From: Bacillota bacterium
Lineage (GTDB): Bacteria > Bacillota > Clostridia > Lachnospirales > Lachnospiraceae
Assembly: GCA_023411225.1 (NCBI GenBank)
Contig: JAEYPA010000127.1
Span: 1-27,598, forward strand
Length of the DNA stretch: 27,598 nucleotides
Reading direction: 5' to 3'
A program made the translations under genes and the position numbers. This document shows positions 7,540 through 16,362 of this stretch, one piece after another. Below the pieces are notes generated by a model that was not told the DNA's origin, did not search any database, and saw nothing but the letters and a program-made list of their open reading frames with translations. Numbering within the stretch: the stretch's first letter is position 1; every line of letters starts with the position of its first letter.

Positions 7540-8289
7540 TATTTCGATAAAACCTGCTGCAAACGGTGCTACAAAGTAAGGATCAAAGTAGATATGAACT
7601 CCATCTTTTTCTACATAATAAGAATAATTGTCATAAGATAAATTTTGAACTAATTCCTTAGCATTCTCCCAAAACAAATCCGGACTTTGATTATAGAGTG
7701 CCGCAAATTGCTTATTCACCTTAGCTTTCACTTGATCCTTAGTTAATCCTGTTAACTCTGTAAGTGACATAGGCTTACCAGTACTTACACGAAAAGTTTG
7801 AGGCATTCGATAAGGCATTCCATGAGCCCCTCCGGCATACAAATATCCTTCAAATAGGATTGATAGAATATCATTCTCGTTAAAAGTAATTTGATAGTTT
7901 ACTTCATTTCCATTAGTATTACAAATTAGGTCCTGCTCCTTGGCAGTATCTATAAGATCCTGTTGGGAAGCAATCCATTTATCCCGTTGCTGCTCTATCT
8001 GCTGGTTTATTGCTTTCAGATTCACTTTGCCCTCTTCTCTGATTAACGGATATCGATACACCAGGCTAAGGCAAAGCTCATTTTTGGTATTATAAAAGGA
8101 CTTTTCATAGGTTTCAGTTGAAAAAGTAATTGTGTTTGGTTTCTCTCGTACATAGTCTGAATCGACTACTACAGCTTTTCCTTCCGGCATTTTTTGTTGG
8201 AATAATGCAGTCCCATACAGCAACATAATAAAACCAGCTAGAATTAGAAATCTACATCGTTTTGACAAATTAATTTTATCTCTATACAT
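7531..8289 (-). CDS. DUF3298 (RsiV-like) domain protein with N-terminal membrane anchor
   Basis: A 252-residue protein with one hydrophobic segment near residues 13-30 and an exported remainder. The first half (TFSTETYEKSFYNTKNELCLSLVYRYPLI) resembles the DUF4163-type domain. The second half has the DUF3298 hallmark YLYAGGAHG followed by FRVSTGKPMSLTEL. This two-domain arrangement is known from RsiV, the lysozyme-binding anti-sigma factor of Bacillus, and from PdaC-type proteins. No cytoplasmic anti-sigma domain or deacetylase domain is present here, so the role is open. The only in-frame ATG is preceded by AGGAG at a long spacing of about 14 bases, suggesting weak initiation. Confidence 0.85.
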   Translation of the reverse strand: MYRDKINLSKRCRFLILAGFIMLLYGTALFQQKMPEGKAVVVDSDYVREKPNTITFSTETYEKSFYNTKNELCLSLVYRYPLIREEGKVNLKAINQQIEQQRDKWIASQQDLIDTAKEQDLICNTNGNEVNYQITFNENDILSILFEGYLYAGGAHGMPYRMPQTFRVSTGKPMSLTELTGLTKDQVKAKVNKQFAALYNQSPDLFWENAKELVQNLSYDNYSYYVEKDGVHIYFDPYFVAPFAAGFIEIIL

Positions 8290-8439
8290 GATATTTACGT
8301 CTACTCCTCATACTATATAATTGTAGAAATAATAACTAGCGTATAGAATTAATTTGCACCAAATGCGACATAATCAACCATAAACAATTATGTATTTCAT
8401 GGTAGATAAGGAAATTAAAATGCTATAAGGAGCTCATTT

Positions 8440-9432
8440 ATGACCAAAATTTTAATGATTGCCACAGGTGGCACCATTGCTTCCAAGCCCACAGCAACCG
8501 GGCTTACCCCATTGCTTTCATCAAAGGAGCTTCTGGAAAAAATACCATCTGTGAAGGGTATCTGCGAAGTTACCACGATACCTTTATTTAACCTGGACAG
8601 CACCAATGTTTCTCCCTCGCACTGGCTAGAAATTGTGAACTGTATTAAGGAGAATTACAACAATTTTGACGGTTTCGTTATCACTCATGGCACAGATACT
8701 ATGGCTTATACCGCTGCTGCCCTTTCCTATTTGATTCAGAATTCAAAAAAACCGATTATACTAACCGGTTCACAAAAATCCATATATGAAGAGAATACAG
8801 ATGCCAGAACCAACCTACTTCATGCCTTTCTCTATGCTTCCTCAATCGAAAGTCATGGTGTCAACATAATGTTCAATGGCCAAGCAATCATTGGAACTAG
8901 AGCACGTAAGATTCGTACTAAAAGCTTCAACGCCTTTACTAGTGTGGATTATCCGGCTGCCGCAGTAATACGAGATAACCGTATCATTCGCTATATTAAG
9001 GATATCCCCTATGCATGCACTCCCACCTTTAGCCACACCATGGTGGAGAGAGTCTTTCTATTAAAGCTGATTCCCGGCCTCTCAGCAAATATCTTTTCCT
9101 GTCTGAAGATAGACTACGATATAATAATTATTGAAGGTTTTGGTGTAGGTGGTATCCCTATCTATCAGAACTCCTCCTATTTATCTGCCATAGAGGATTG
9201 GATTGCTTCCGGGAAATTGATTGTAATGACCACTCAGGTGCCTTTAGAAGGAAGTGACATGGAGGTTTACCAGGTCGGTTACAGGGCTAAAAAGGACTAT
9301 CAGGTATTAGAAGCTTATAATATGACCTTAGAGGCCACTGTAACCAAGCTGATGTGGATTCTGGGACAAACCCGGAATAATCTTGAAATCAGACGGCTAT
9401 TTTACAAACCAATCTGTTACGATCATATTTAA
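8440..9432 (+). CDS. ansA: Type I (cytoplasmic) L-asparaginase
   Basis: A 330-residue asparaginase that hydrolyses L-asparagine to aspartate and ammonia. Both catalytic triad regions are intact: GGTIAS with Thr 12, then LDST with Ser 54, HGTDTM with Thr 85 and Asp 86, and the RARKIRTKSFNAF stretch that carries the active-site Lys. No signal peptide is visible, and length and features fit the cytoplasmic AnsA branch. AAGGAG lies eight bases before ATG 8440. It is transcribed divergently from the DUF3298 gene and ends one base short of the convergent DUF2500 gene. Confidence 0.95.
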   Translation: MTKILMIATGGTIASKPTATGLTPLLSSKELLEKIPSVKGICEVTTIPLFNLDSTNVSPSHWLEIVNCIKENYNNFDGFVITHGTDTMAYTAAALSYLIQNSKKPIILTGSQKSIYEENTDARTNLLHAFLYASSIESHGVNIMFNGQAIIGTRARKIRTKSFNAFTSVDYPAAAVIRDNRIIRYIKDIPYACTPTFSHTMVERVFLLKLIPGLSANIFSCLKIDYDIIIIEGFGVGGIPIYQNSSYLSAIEDWIASGKLIVMTTQVPLEGSDMEVYQVGYRAKKDYQVLEAYNMTLEATVTKLMWILGQTRNNLEIRRLFYKPICYDHI

Positions 9433-9433
9433 C

Positions 9434-9796
9434 TTACTGTGCTCTGTTAATTTTTATAAAATGAGTAAACAGATGATTGGGATGTTCGCCTTCCTTAAAA
9501 TGAAGTAACTTTTTTGAGGTAAATGTAATCATCCCCCTTTTTCCTATCTCGACTTTCTCCAAAACATGATTTGGTAGTTCAAATTCTCTTTTCTCGTTGT
9601 TATGTAGTTCAAAGGTAGCATAATAGATAGATTCGGTGCCTTTACTACTTTGCCCCTTTGTTCTTTTTTCTACTACAGTAGCCGGCATCGACATTGTATG
9701 CTTTCTCTTTAGATTAAGGTGTCTTAAAGTGAGGGATACAATCGTTGTTACTACAAGTACAACAAGAACCATGATGAAAAATATTAATTTCTCCAA
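9434..9796 (-). CDS. DUF2500-family membrane protein
   Basis: A protein of about 120 residues with one N-terminal membrane helix (LIFFIMVLVVLVVTTIVSL) and a small extracytoplasmic domain. The pattern ATVVEKRTKG ... YYATFELHNNEKREFELP ... GKRGMITFTSKKLLHF matches DUF2500, a family of unknown function. The start is taken as TTG 9796, because AAGGAG lies eight bases upstream. An ATG seven codons earlier has no ribosome binding site and would enclose this one. It converges on the asparaginase gene with almost no spacer, so no separate terminator is visible. Confidence 0.8.
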   Translation of the reverse strand: MEKLIFFIMVLVVLVVTTIVSLTLRHLNLKRKHTMSMPATVVEKRTKGQSSKGTESIYYATFELHNNEKREFELPNHVLEKVEIGKRGMITFTSKKLLHFKEGEHPNHLFTHFIKINRAQ

Positions 9797-9922
9797 CTTG
9801 ATCTCTCCTTTCGGCATCTTATTTAGTTATATAGTTATTATATCAAAAAATGGTGTTTTTGTAACCTTTCTTACCGATTAATTTTCTCAACAACTGTTTT
9901 TAATCAGATATAATTCTCTCCC

Positions 9923-9960
9923 AACTATAAAAGGAAGTAAGATCTCTCCCACTTATAGTT
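9923..9960 (-). terminator. Imperfect inverted repeat at the end of the secreted L,D-transpeptidase gene
   Basis: AACTATAA (9923-9930) pairs with TTATAGTT (9953-9960), with partial pairing further in (GG/CC and AG/CT). The right arm covers the stop codon at 9953-9955. No clear U-tract follows, so termination is only suspected. Confidence 0.35.
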
Positions 9961-11368
9961 CTGGATTTTCTCCTGGTTGTGGATCAATTACTGGCTCTGA
10001 TTCCAACACAATATGTATATTGACAGACTTAGTGGATACTAACCCTACCTTATCCTTTACTTTATATATCAATAGATAATTACTGTTATCAACGGCTGTA
10101 AGTGATGTGGTAATCACTAATTGATTACTGGCTGTACAGTTGTCGGAAAAGGTTACATCCCGGTAGTTCTTTTCCTCCAGTTGCTTTTTTAAGTCCTCTA
10201 ATTGCTGTGCTGTTAATTCCATATCCTGAGCCCCTAATATGGTTGGAGCTTGCTTATCCAAATAGATATAAGCAGTCTTTGTTGCTTTGTAAGCTCCATT
10301 GGTAACAGAGTAGGTAACTGCATATTTGACCATAGAATTATTATTAATCACTGTCTTTACCGTATATTTTATATAAGAAGAACCTAATTTTTGTCCACCC
10401 ACATGGGCAGTGATTCCATTTAACACATAAGAGCTAAGAGGCAAACCCTTATATTTATTATATAGATACTGCTTATTACCAACCCCAGATATGATTGGCA
10501 TACCTGCCATTGGTTTTACCTTCACAGTAATTGTCTTTGTGGCCTTCCGATTTAGCTTATCTGTAACCTTATAAGTAACCTTATAGTTTCCGGCAATCTT
10601 AGTATTTACATTACTGGTCACCTTAACAGAATCGGTAATCTTATACCCACATGTATTATAAGCTTTCATGCCTTTCTTAGGAAGAAATGTACTTCCATAA
10701 GCTATAGTAATATTCTTTACACCAGTAATTGTTGGCTTTTTCTTGTTATAAGGATTTTTCTTATTGGTAGTATCTGTAGGATCCCAGGCAATTGACTTGC
10801 CCATTTTTATAGCCTTTGGCTTCCCAAGGGGCCCTGGGTTATTGCTACTATAAATAACCACTTTAGTTCCTACACCACAGTTATCATAAATCCATTTGGC
10901 ATCCACTACCTGCAACCTAACACACCCCATAGAAGCTGAAGTACCCAACTTATTAAATTCTTTTATAGAAAGTGTAGCTGGATTTTTCTTATAGTAGTAA
11001 ACAGAATGAAACAGAATAGGTCCTGTTATTCTGGTAGAATACTGGCCATATACATTATGATAAAGCCATTTCCAACGATACTTTGCTTTGGTTTTAAAAG
11101 TACCAATAGGAGTATTTTTTCCTGTAGAACATACCATGGCTTTTATCGGAACCGTGTATTTCCCTTTCGTATCCTTTTTATAAATGGTAACAGTATTCAT
11201 CTTTTTATTAACTTTAATTAGGTATGGATACTTTGTAGATGTGGTTTTTTTCGTTGTTGCTGCAGTAACTTGTTGTGGTTTATGTACTCCCATTACGACA
11301 CATAATATCATGATAAGCAACATCCCACCAAATATTACTAATCTTTTTTTTCTCTGTTTTACATTCAT
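9953..11368 (-). CDS. Secreted L,D-transpeptidase with C-terminal Ig-like repeats
   Basis: The 471-residue protein starts with a basic, hydrophobic signal peptide ending near VTAATT (about residue 38). The YkuD domain spans about 48-173 with PIGTF, LFHSVYYY (His 121) and SASMGCVRL with nucleophile Cys 149. The usual SHGC is SMGC here, a variant I know from clostridial homologues. Residues 215-460 form about three Ig-like (DUF5011-type) modules with endings such as YKVTYKVTD, VTYSVTNGAYKATKTA and LLIYKVKDKVG. The tail is Pro/Glu-rich with no sorting motif. The protein probably modifies peptidoglycan or anchors to the wall. The ribosome binding site is weak (AAAGG). Confidence 0.9.
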   Translation of the reverse strand: MNVKQRKKRLVIFGGMLLIMILCVVMGVHKPQQVTAATTKKTTSTKYPYLIKVNKKMNTVTIYKKDTKGKYTVPIKAMVCSTGKNTPIGTFKTKAKYRWKWLYHNVYGQYSTRITGPILFHSVYYYKKNPATLSIKEFNKLGTSASMGCVRLQVVDAKWIYDNCGVGTKVVIYSSNNPGPLGKPKAIKMGKSIAWDPTDTTNKKNPYNKKKPTITGVKNITIAYGSTFLPKKGMKAYNTCGYKITDSVKVTSNVNTKIAGNYKVTYKVTDKLNRKATKTITVKVKPMAGMPIISGVGNKQYLYNKYKGLPLSSYVLNGITAHVGGQKLGSSYIKYTVKTVINNNSMVKYAVTYSVTNGAYKATKTAYIYLDKQAPTILGAQDMELTAQQLEDLKKQLEEKNYRDVTFSDNCTASNQLVITTSLTAVDNSNYLLIYKVKDKVGLVSTKSVNIHIVLESEPVIDPQPGENPEL

Positions 11369-11411
11369 TTAACCATCGCCTTTTTATTATGTTCTATAGT
11401 ATTTTTATAGT

Positions 11412-11440
11412 AGCATAGCATTAATCTTTTTGGGAAACAA
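11412..11440 (-). promoter_or_regulatory. Candidate promoter of the secreted L,D-transpeptidase gene
   Basis: On the minus strand TTGTTT (11435-11440) and TATGCT (11412-11417) are separated by 17 bases, about 45 bases upstream of the gene. The hexamers are imperfect. Confidence 0.4.
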
Positions 11441-11476
11441 TATATATATAATAATAATGCATATTATGAGGGAATA

Positions 11477-12085
11477 ATGAGTTTCTTTACGAATTTAATC
11501 TATGAATACGGACTAATTGCTATGTTTTTCCTAATACTGATTGAGTATGCATGTTTTCCTGTCTCCAGTGAAATTGTACTTCCATTTTCAGGAGCAGTTG
11601 CTTCCTATCAGCACATTAGCTTTTTTATTATAATTATTATTAGTGTGATTGCGGGGCTTATTGGAACAAGTATCTGCTATGTCATAGGTAGAACCGGTGG
11701 GCTTCCCCTGATTAACCGTCTAAAAAAAAGATTTCCCAGCACTGAGAAAGGATTAGACAGCTCTTTTAAACGCTTTGATAAATATGGCTCCTGGGCTGTC
11801 TGTATCGGTCGAGTTATTCCAATCTGTCGTACCTATATTGCCTTTATATCTGGAGTTACCAAACAGAAGTACACTGTTTTTATCTCTGCCTCAGCTATTG
11901 GTATCACTACATGGAATATAATACTAATCGGGCTTGGTTACCTCCTAAGAGAAAATTGGAAAATTGTCGGTGAGTATTATTCCCGTTATAAAATAATACT
12001 CATGCCCCTATTAATTATTGGCATACTAATTTTTCTTTTTCGAGTAACTCCATTAAAAAAACTTCTTCCAAAGAAAGAGTCCTAA
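11477..12085 (+). CDS. DedA-family membrane protein (VTT domain)
   Basis: A 202-residue polytopic membrane protein of the DedA family, which in bacteria includes undecaprenyl-phosphate and phospholipid flippases and proton-dependent transporters. Visible family features are the early IEYACFPVSSEIVLPFSGA re-entrant region with Glu 23 and Glu 32, the ICYVIGRTGG loop, and GRVIPICRTYIAFISG. There Arg 112 and Arg 118 have the spacing of the essential arginine pair of E. coli YqjA/YghB. A terminal helix and a basic tail follow. GAGGG lies five bases before the ATG. The gene converges with the TruA-like gene, six bases apart. Confidence 0.9.
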   Translation: MSFFTNLIYEYGLIAMFFLILIEYACFPVSSEIVLPFSGAVASYQHISFFIIIIISVIAGLIGTSICYVIGRTGGLPLINRLKKRFPSTEKGLDSSFKRFDKYGSWAVCIGRVIPICRTYIAFISGVTKQKYTVFISASAIGITTWNIILIGLGYLLRENWKIVGEYYSRYKIILMPLLIIGILIFLFRVTPLKKLLPKKES

Positions 12086-12091
12086 TAAGTA

Positions 12092-12838
12092 TTATTCATA
12101 GAGAACCTGCTCAAGTAGGATAGCCTTTGTAGGAACCGATATGCAAAGGGAACCCATTTGCTTCTCCTTAAGCTTTCTTTTAAGTTCCTCCAAATCTAGT
12201 TTATGTTGTCCCACCTGCAATAATACCCCAAAAATCGATGGTATGAGCCCCGGCCAGACCTGATCAATCTGACAATAAATTTTAATTTCCTCTCCATCCA
12301 CCTTCATCTGTAGCTTCTCTATAGTTCTGATGGTGGATTTTTTTAGTCTCGGATTATTGTTAAATGCCATAAAATCATGGGTTCCAGAAAGTAACTTCAT
12401 CCCTTTTTTTATAGCCGATAAATCTGGTACCTCTGATTGATAGTCCATATAGGCTTGTTCCATAATATTTTTATAATTACCGGTCTGAATTCGATACTGA
12501 TATCTTTTGGAGGACTTAGCAACCTCAGCATGAAAGCCCTCCTTTTCCAGTTTCACTTCTCTAACTACAATATCCATAGGCAAATACTGATTCATATATT
12601 CTTTTATTGTCCCTGCATCAAAGTGCTGATTCGTCCCATAAGATATAGTTTGTCCCAAACTATGAACACCTGGCTCTGTATTCACTGCAGCAGTCATAAT
12701 AAAGTTCTCGCCATGTTCCATGCGGGTTAGCACTGTCTCTATCTTTTCTTGAATAGAGACAGTACCTCCCTTTTTACTTTTCTTAAAACCACCATACCTG
12801 GTTCCGTCATATTCTATTATTATCTTATATGTTTCCAC
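12092..12838 (-). CDS. Divergent TruA-like protein lacking the catalytic aspartate
   Basis: The 248-residue protein aligns end to end with tRNA pseudouridine-38-40 synthase TruA. It has IIIEYDGTRYGGF at the start, then GVHSLGQ, GFHAE, KRYQYRI, SGTHDFMAF, KSTIRTI and GVLLQVG in order. The active-site motif GRTD-x-GVH of TruA reads V-N-T-E-P-GVH here. The nucleophilic Asp is Glu 55, the preceding Arg is Asn 53 and the Gly is Val 52. Arg of FHAR is Glu 105, and the NMVR arginine is Pro 200. The frame is intact. I infer a paralogue that has lost or changed activity; a normal TruA should exist elsewhere in the genome. It follows ytaF by 34 bases and is probably co-transcribed. Confidence 0.85.
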   Translation of the reverse strand: METYKIIIEYDGTRYGGFKKSKKGGTVSIQEKIETVLTRMEHGENFIMTAAVNTEPGVHSLGQTISYGTNQHFDAGTIKEYMNQYLPMDIVVREVKLEKEGFHAEVAKSSKRYQYRIQTGNYKNIMEQAYMDYQSEVPDLSAIKKGMKLLSGTHDFMAFNNNPRLKKSTIRTIEKLQMKVDGEEIKIYCQIDQVWPGLIPSIFGVLLQVGQHKLDLEELKRKLKEKQMGSLCISVPTKAILLEQVLYE

Positions 12839-12872
12839 TGTATTCTCCTAATGCTTCTCCACATACTCTATT

Positions 12873-13430
12873 CTACCCTAATAATCGCACAGAAGCAATT
12901 ATTAGCAACAATATTCCTGAACAAGTTCCACATAATTTCTTGTTTATATGCTTTATTATTTTCGTTCTTGCAATCAAAAATTCCGCCATATATAAAAATA
13001 TTACCTGCATAAAACCTACGCAAAAGGGGATGAAACAATTGCCCAGTCCCATAGTTACAGCGGCGATACCGGCACTGACTGAGTCTATGGATAAGGCGAA
13101 TCCTAATACGATGGCTTCCCACCAATCTATCTTCTTGGATTTATTAAAATCATAGGTAGCATCCTCTTGACTTAAAAGAGCACTTCGAATAAAGGATAGT
13201 CCCATTAGACCAAGGATACTACAACCTATAATCTTTGCAACATCTGTAGGAAAGACTTGTTGTATCATTCTTCCCAAAAATAAGGAAAGCCACATTACAA
13301 GTACAGATACTAATCCAATGGTAATTTTGGCAGGATGAGTAATATCTACTCCCTTCAGCCTATATGAAATCCCAATCCCGAGAGCATCTATACTCAGTGA
13401 AACTGAGATTACAATTACATTCCAAAGCAT
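12873..13430 (-). CDS. ytaF: Sporulation membrane protein YtaF (MntP-like fold)
   Basis: A 185-residue membrane protein with two related halves, each carrying the DUF204 signature: SLSIDALGIGISYR with Asp 15 and ALSIDSVSAGIAAV with Asp 116. This is the pattern of YtaF, a relative of the Mn2+ exporter MntP that is produced during sporulation in Bacillus; its transported ion is not established. About six membrane helices are expected. AGGTGA lies six bases before the ATG. The TruA-like gene follows directly. The gene diverges from the P-type ATPase gene across 173 bases that hold two short palindromes. Confidence 0.85.
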   Translation of the reverse strand: MLWNVIVISVSLSIDALGIGISYRLKGVDITHPAKITIGLVSVLVMWLSLFLGRMIQQVFPTDVAKIIGCSILGLMGLSFIRSALLSQEDATYDFNKSKKIDWWEAIVLGFALSIDSVSAGIAAVTMGLGNCFIPFCVGFMQVIFLYMAEFLIARTKIIKHINKKLCGTCSGILLLIIASVRLLG

Positions 13431-13472
13431 TTTTTCACCTAGTCAGAATATGTCTTCTCTTTATAACATATG

Positions 13473-13486
13473 TGAGGGTTGCCTCA
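13473..13486. promoter_or_regulatory. TGAGG-N4-CCTCA palindrome between ytaF and the P-type ATPase gene
   Basis: The arms TGAGG (13473-13477) and CCTCA (13482-13486) are exactly complementary around a four-base centre. The site lies in the divergent spacer, about 45 bases from the ytaF start. The layout resembles a dimeric repressor operator, but no regulator is identified. Confidence 0.35.
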
Positions 13487-13517
13487 GGGTGACTAAAAAA
13501 TTATGTCATGAAGTATA

Positions 13518-13540
13518 AAACCTAGGTTTGGACATATAAT
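13518..13540 (+). promoter_or_regulatory. 12-bp palindrome next to a -10 box upstream of the P-type ATPase gene
   Basis: AAACCTAGGTTT (13518-13529) is a perfect palindrome ending five bases before TATAAT (13535-13540), which lies 64 bases before the ATPase start. No standard -35 hexamer is found upstream. An operator or activator site in the promoter spacer is plausible. Confidence 0.4.
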
Positions 13541-13603
13541 TTGATAAGCAAAGCCTTTACTCCATGAGCAGGAATCTGCAATAAAAACCTAAGGGGGATT
13601 TTC

Positions 13604-16255
13604 ATGAACTGGCACAGCATATCATTTACAGAGGCCGCCACAGAACTTAATACAGACATTACGGTAGGATTACAGGCAAAGGAAGCTGTCAGGCGCTTAC
13701 ATAAGTATGGTCCTAATGAACTGGCCACTCCTAAAAATAGAACTGTTATCCATAAATTCTTCGAACAGTTTAAGGATTTCATGATTCTTACCTTGATTGC
13801 CGCTGCCGGCATCTCCTTCTTTGTTTCATTGTTAAAGGATAATGTGGATTATCTGGATCCAATCATAATCTTTCTAATCATTACTCTTAATGCTGTCCTA
13901 GGAGTAATTCAAGAAGCTAAGGCCGAGAAATCTCTGGAAGCTCTAAAAAAGCTGGCTGCACCTAATGCTATCGTAAAACGAAATGGCTCTATTATAAGCA
14001 TGGATGCTAATCAGCTGGTACCCGGAGATATTATTTTTCTAGAGGCTGGTTATTTCGTACCAGCAGATGCCCGGCTCATTGAAGCCTATAACTTAAAAGT
14101 GGAAGAGTCCTCTCTAACCGGAGAATCTCATCCTGTGGATAAGGATGCCCAATGTATCCTTCCAGCAGATACCCTCCTTAGTGAGCGTAGTAACCTGGTA
14201 CTTTCCTCCTCTATCGTCACTTATGGACGAGGAAGTGCCATTGTAATCACAACTGGTATGAATACTGAGGTAGGACACATTGCAAAGCTCATATTAAATG
14301 ATGAGGCTCCTGCTACCCCTCTTCAAAAGAAGTTAGCTGGAACCAGTAAGATTCTTGGAATATCCGCTTTATTAATTTGTATTGTAATCTTTATTCTAGG
14401 GGTTGTGAAGAAGCTTCCTGTTTTTGACATGTTTATGACCAGTGTCAGTTTGGCAGTTGCAGCAATTCCCGAAGGTCTTCCTGCCATCGTTACTATAATG
14501 TTAAGCCTCGGAGTGCAACGTATGGCAAAGAAGAACGCTGTAATTCGTAAACTTCCTGCAGTGGAGACACTAGGTGGAGCCACCATTATCTGTTCGGATA
14601 AAACGGGAACCCTGACACAGAATAAAATGACAGTCACAAAAATCACCTCCTGTATGGGAGAAGAAGCCTTCTCCTCCACCTTTGGTAAAGATTTATTTAC
14701 CCTAGGAGCTCTCTGTAACGATTCTGTGCTACAGATTGCCAAGGAAGATGTATCCACTACAGGAGAACCAACAGAAAATGCTCTTGTTCTTGCAGCTTAC
14801 CATAATGGTCTACTGAAGCAGAAATTGGACCTTATGTATCCGAGAGTCTTTGAATTAGCCTTCGACTCTAACCGAAAACTAATGACAACCGTACATAAAA
14901 TGAGAAATCATTTGCGGGTTATCACCAAAGGCGCACCAGAGATTTTGCTAGGCCGCTGTAAATACATCTATCAACATGGTACTATCGTACCAATGACTGA
15001 TCATCACCGGAAAATAATTATCAGGCAAAATACTATGCTTGCAGGAATGGCCCTAAGAATCATCGCTCTAGCTTATAAGGAAATTGAGTATATAGATGAC
15101 AAGAATCTGGAAAATGGACTAATATATCTTGGATTAGTTGGGATGATTGATCCGCCAAGACCAGAGGTAAAAGCGGCCGTAAAGATCTGTACGGAAGCTG
15201 GCATCAAGCCTGTAATGATTACAGGAGATCACGTTACCACTGCTTGTGCCATAGCACAAGAACTTGGAATATTAGATAATAACTCCCAGGCTATCACCGG
15301 AAGCGAATTAAATATGATGACTGACTCTGTTTTATCAGATACGATCCACAATTACAGTGTATTCGCAAGAGTATCGCCTGAACATAAGGTAAAGATTGTG
15401 AAAGCATACCAAGCCAATAATGAGGTAGTAGCCATGACAGGTGATGGCGTAAATGACGCTCCTGCTCTAAAAGCTGCGGACATTGGCTGCGCCATGGGGC
15501 AAACTGGTACCGATGTTGCTAAAAATGCCTCCGATATGATACTTACAGATGATAATTTTGCTACTATAGTGGAGGCTGTACGGGAAGGTCGTGGAATCTA
15601 CGATAACATAAAGAAAGCCATTCATTTTCTTTTATCAAGTAACATCGGAGAGATTCTGACAATCTTTGTAGCTATCCTTTTAGGGTTGCCAACTCCTTTA
15701 GTTGCCGTCCAACTGCTTTGGGTGAACCTTGTGACAGACTCCCTTCCCGCTATATCACTAGGAGTTGAGCCTGTGGAAAAGAACATAATGCACCGCAAAC
15801 CTCTCTCCCCATCTAAGAGTATCTTTGCCGATGGGTTAGCCTTTAAAATATTGTTCGAAGGCTTCATGATTGGCGCTTTAGCGTTATCGGCATTCTATAT
15901 TGGTTATCAGGTGTATGACACTCTGGGCGGGCGTTTTTATTCAGAGCCTCAAGTTGGCCGCACTATGTGTTTTGCTGTATTGTCCTTAAGTCAACTGTTT
16001 CATTCCTTTAATATGCGTAGCAGTGAATCTATCTTTAAAATCGGTTGGTTTACGAATAAAAAGCTTACCCTATCATTTTTAGTATGTAGTTTTATGCAGA
16101 TTGTCGTAATCTCTGTAAAACCTCTTGCTGCTGTCTTTAAAGTGGCGCCACTTACTCTAAATCAATGGTTTTTAGTCTTAATGCTATCTATAATGCCAAT
16201 TATCATTATAGAGCTGCAAAAAAAAGCTAATTTACAAGAAAATACTGGGAAATAA
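13604..16255 (+). CDS. P2A-type cation-transporting ATPase (Ca2+-ATPase-like)
   Basis: A complete 883-residue P-type ATPase of the SERCA/PMCA-like bacterial group. In order it has the N-terminal cation ATPase domain, TGES (172-175), M4 PEGLPA with Glu 290, the phosphorylation site DKTGTLT with Asp 332, KGAPE (442-446), TGD (540-542), TGDGVNDAP (612-620), M5 SSNIGE (Asn 680, Glu 683) and M6 NLVTDSLPA (Asn 708, Thr 711, Asp 712). These match both Ca2+-site residue sets of SERCA in M4 to M6. It should export Ca2+, or possibly Mn2+, from the cytoplasm using ATP. AAGGGGG precedes the ATG. It is a single gene diverging from ytaF. Confidence 0.95.
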   Translation: MNWHSISFTEAATELNTDITVGLQAKEAVRRLHKYGPNELATPKNRTVIHKFFEQFKDFMILTLIAAAGISFFVSLLKDNVDYLDPIIIFLIITLNAVLGVIQEAKAEKSLEALKKLAAPNAIVKRNGSIISMDANQLVPGDIIFLEAGYFVPADARLIEAYNLKVEESSLTGESHPVDKDAQCILPADTLLSERSNLVLSSSIVTYGRGSAIVITTGMNTEVGHIAKLILNDEAPATPLQKKLAGTSKILGISALLICIVIFILGVVKKLPVFDMFMTSVSLAVAAIPEGLPAIVTIMLSLGVQRMAKKNAVIRKLPAVETLGGATIICSDKTGTLTQNKMTVTKITSCMGEEAFSSTFGKDLFTLGALCNDSVLQIAKEDVSTTGEPTENALVLAAYHNGLLKQKLDLMYPRVFELAFDSNRKLMTTVHKMRNHLRVITKGAPEILLGRCKYIYQHGTIVPMTDHHRKIIIRQNTMLAGMALRIIALAYKEIEYIDDKNLENGLIYLGLVGMIDPPRPEVKAAVKICTEAGIKPVMITGDHVTTACAIAQELGILDNNSQAITGSELNMMTDSVLSDTIHNYSVFARVSPEHKVKIVKAYQANNEVVAMTGDGVNDAPALKAADIGCAMGQTGTDVAKNASDMILTDDNFATIVEAVREGRGIYDNIKKAIHFLLSSNIGEILTIFVAILLGLPTPLVAVQLLWVNLVTDSLPAISLGVEPVEKNIMHRKPLSPSKSIFADGLAFKILFEGFMIGALALSAFYIGYQVYDTLGGRFYSEPQVGRTMCFAVLSLSQLFHSFNMRSSESIFKIGWFTNKKLTLSFLVCSFMQIVVISVKPLAAVFKVAPLTLNQWFLVLMLSIMPIIIIELQKKANLQENTGK

Positions 16256-16362
16256 GTCCTTCTAATCTTCCATTTCCCTCTCAATGTTGTATAATATAAG
16301 ATGAAATTTGTATATTTTTTATATTTTTCCTAATATGTTTATATGAACTGTGAGGGGTACTT

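Noticed and set aside
12829..13155. Plus-strand frame of 108 codons over ytaF
   Set aside because: It is a shadow of the ytaF coding sequence, with no family match and no supported start.
14323..14757. 144-codon minus-strand frame inside the ATPase gene
   Set aside because: It is antisense to the well-conserved DKTGTLT region, with no recognisable protein features.
13604..16255. Na+/K+- or proton-pumping P-type ATPase
   Set aside because: The M4 to M6 residues (PEGLPA, NIGE, NLVTD) match the SERCA Ca2+ sites.
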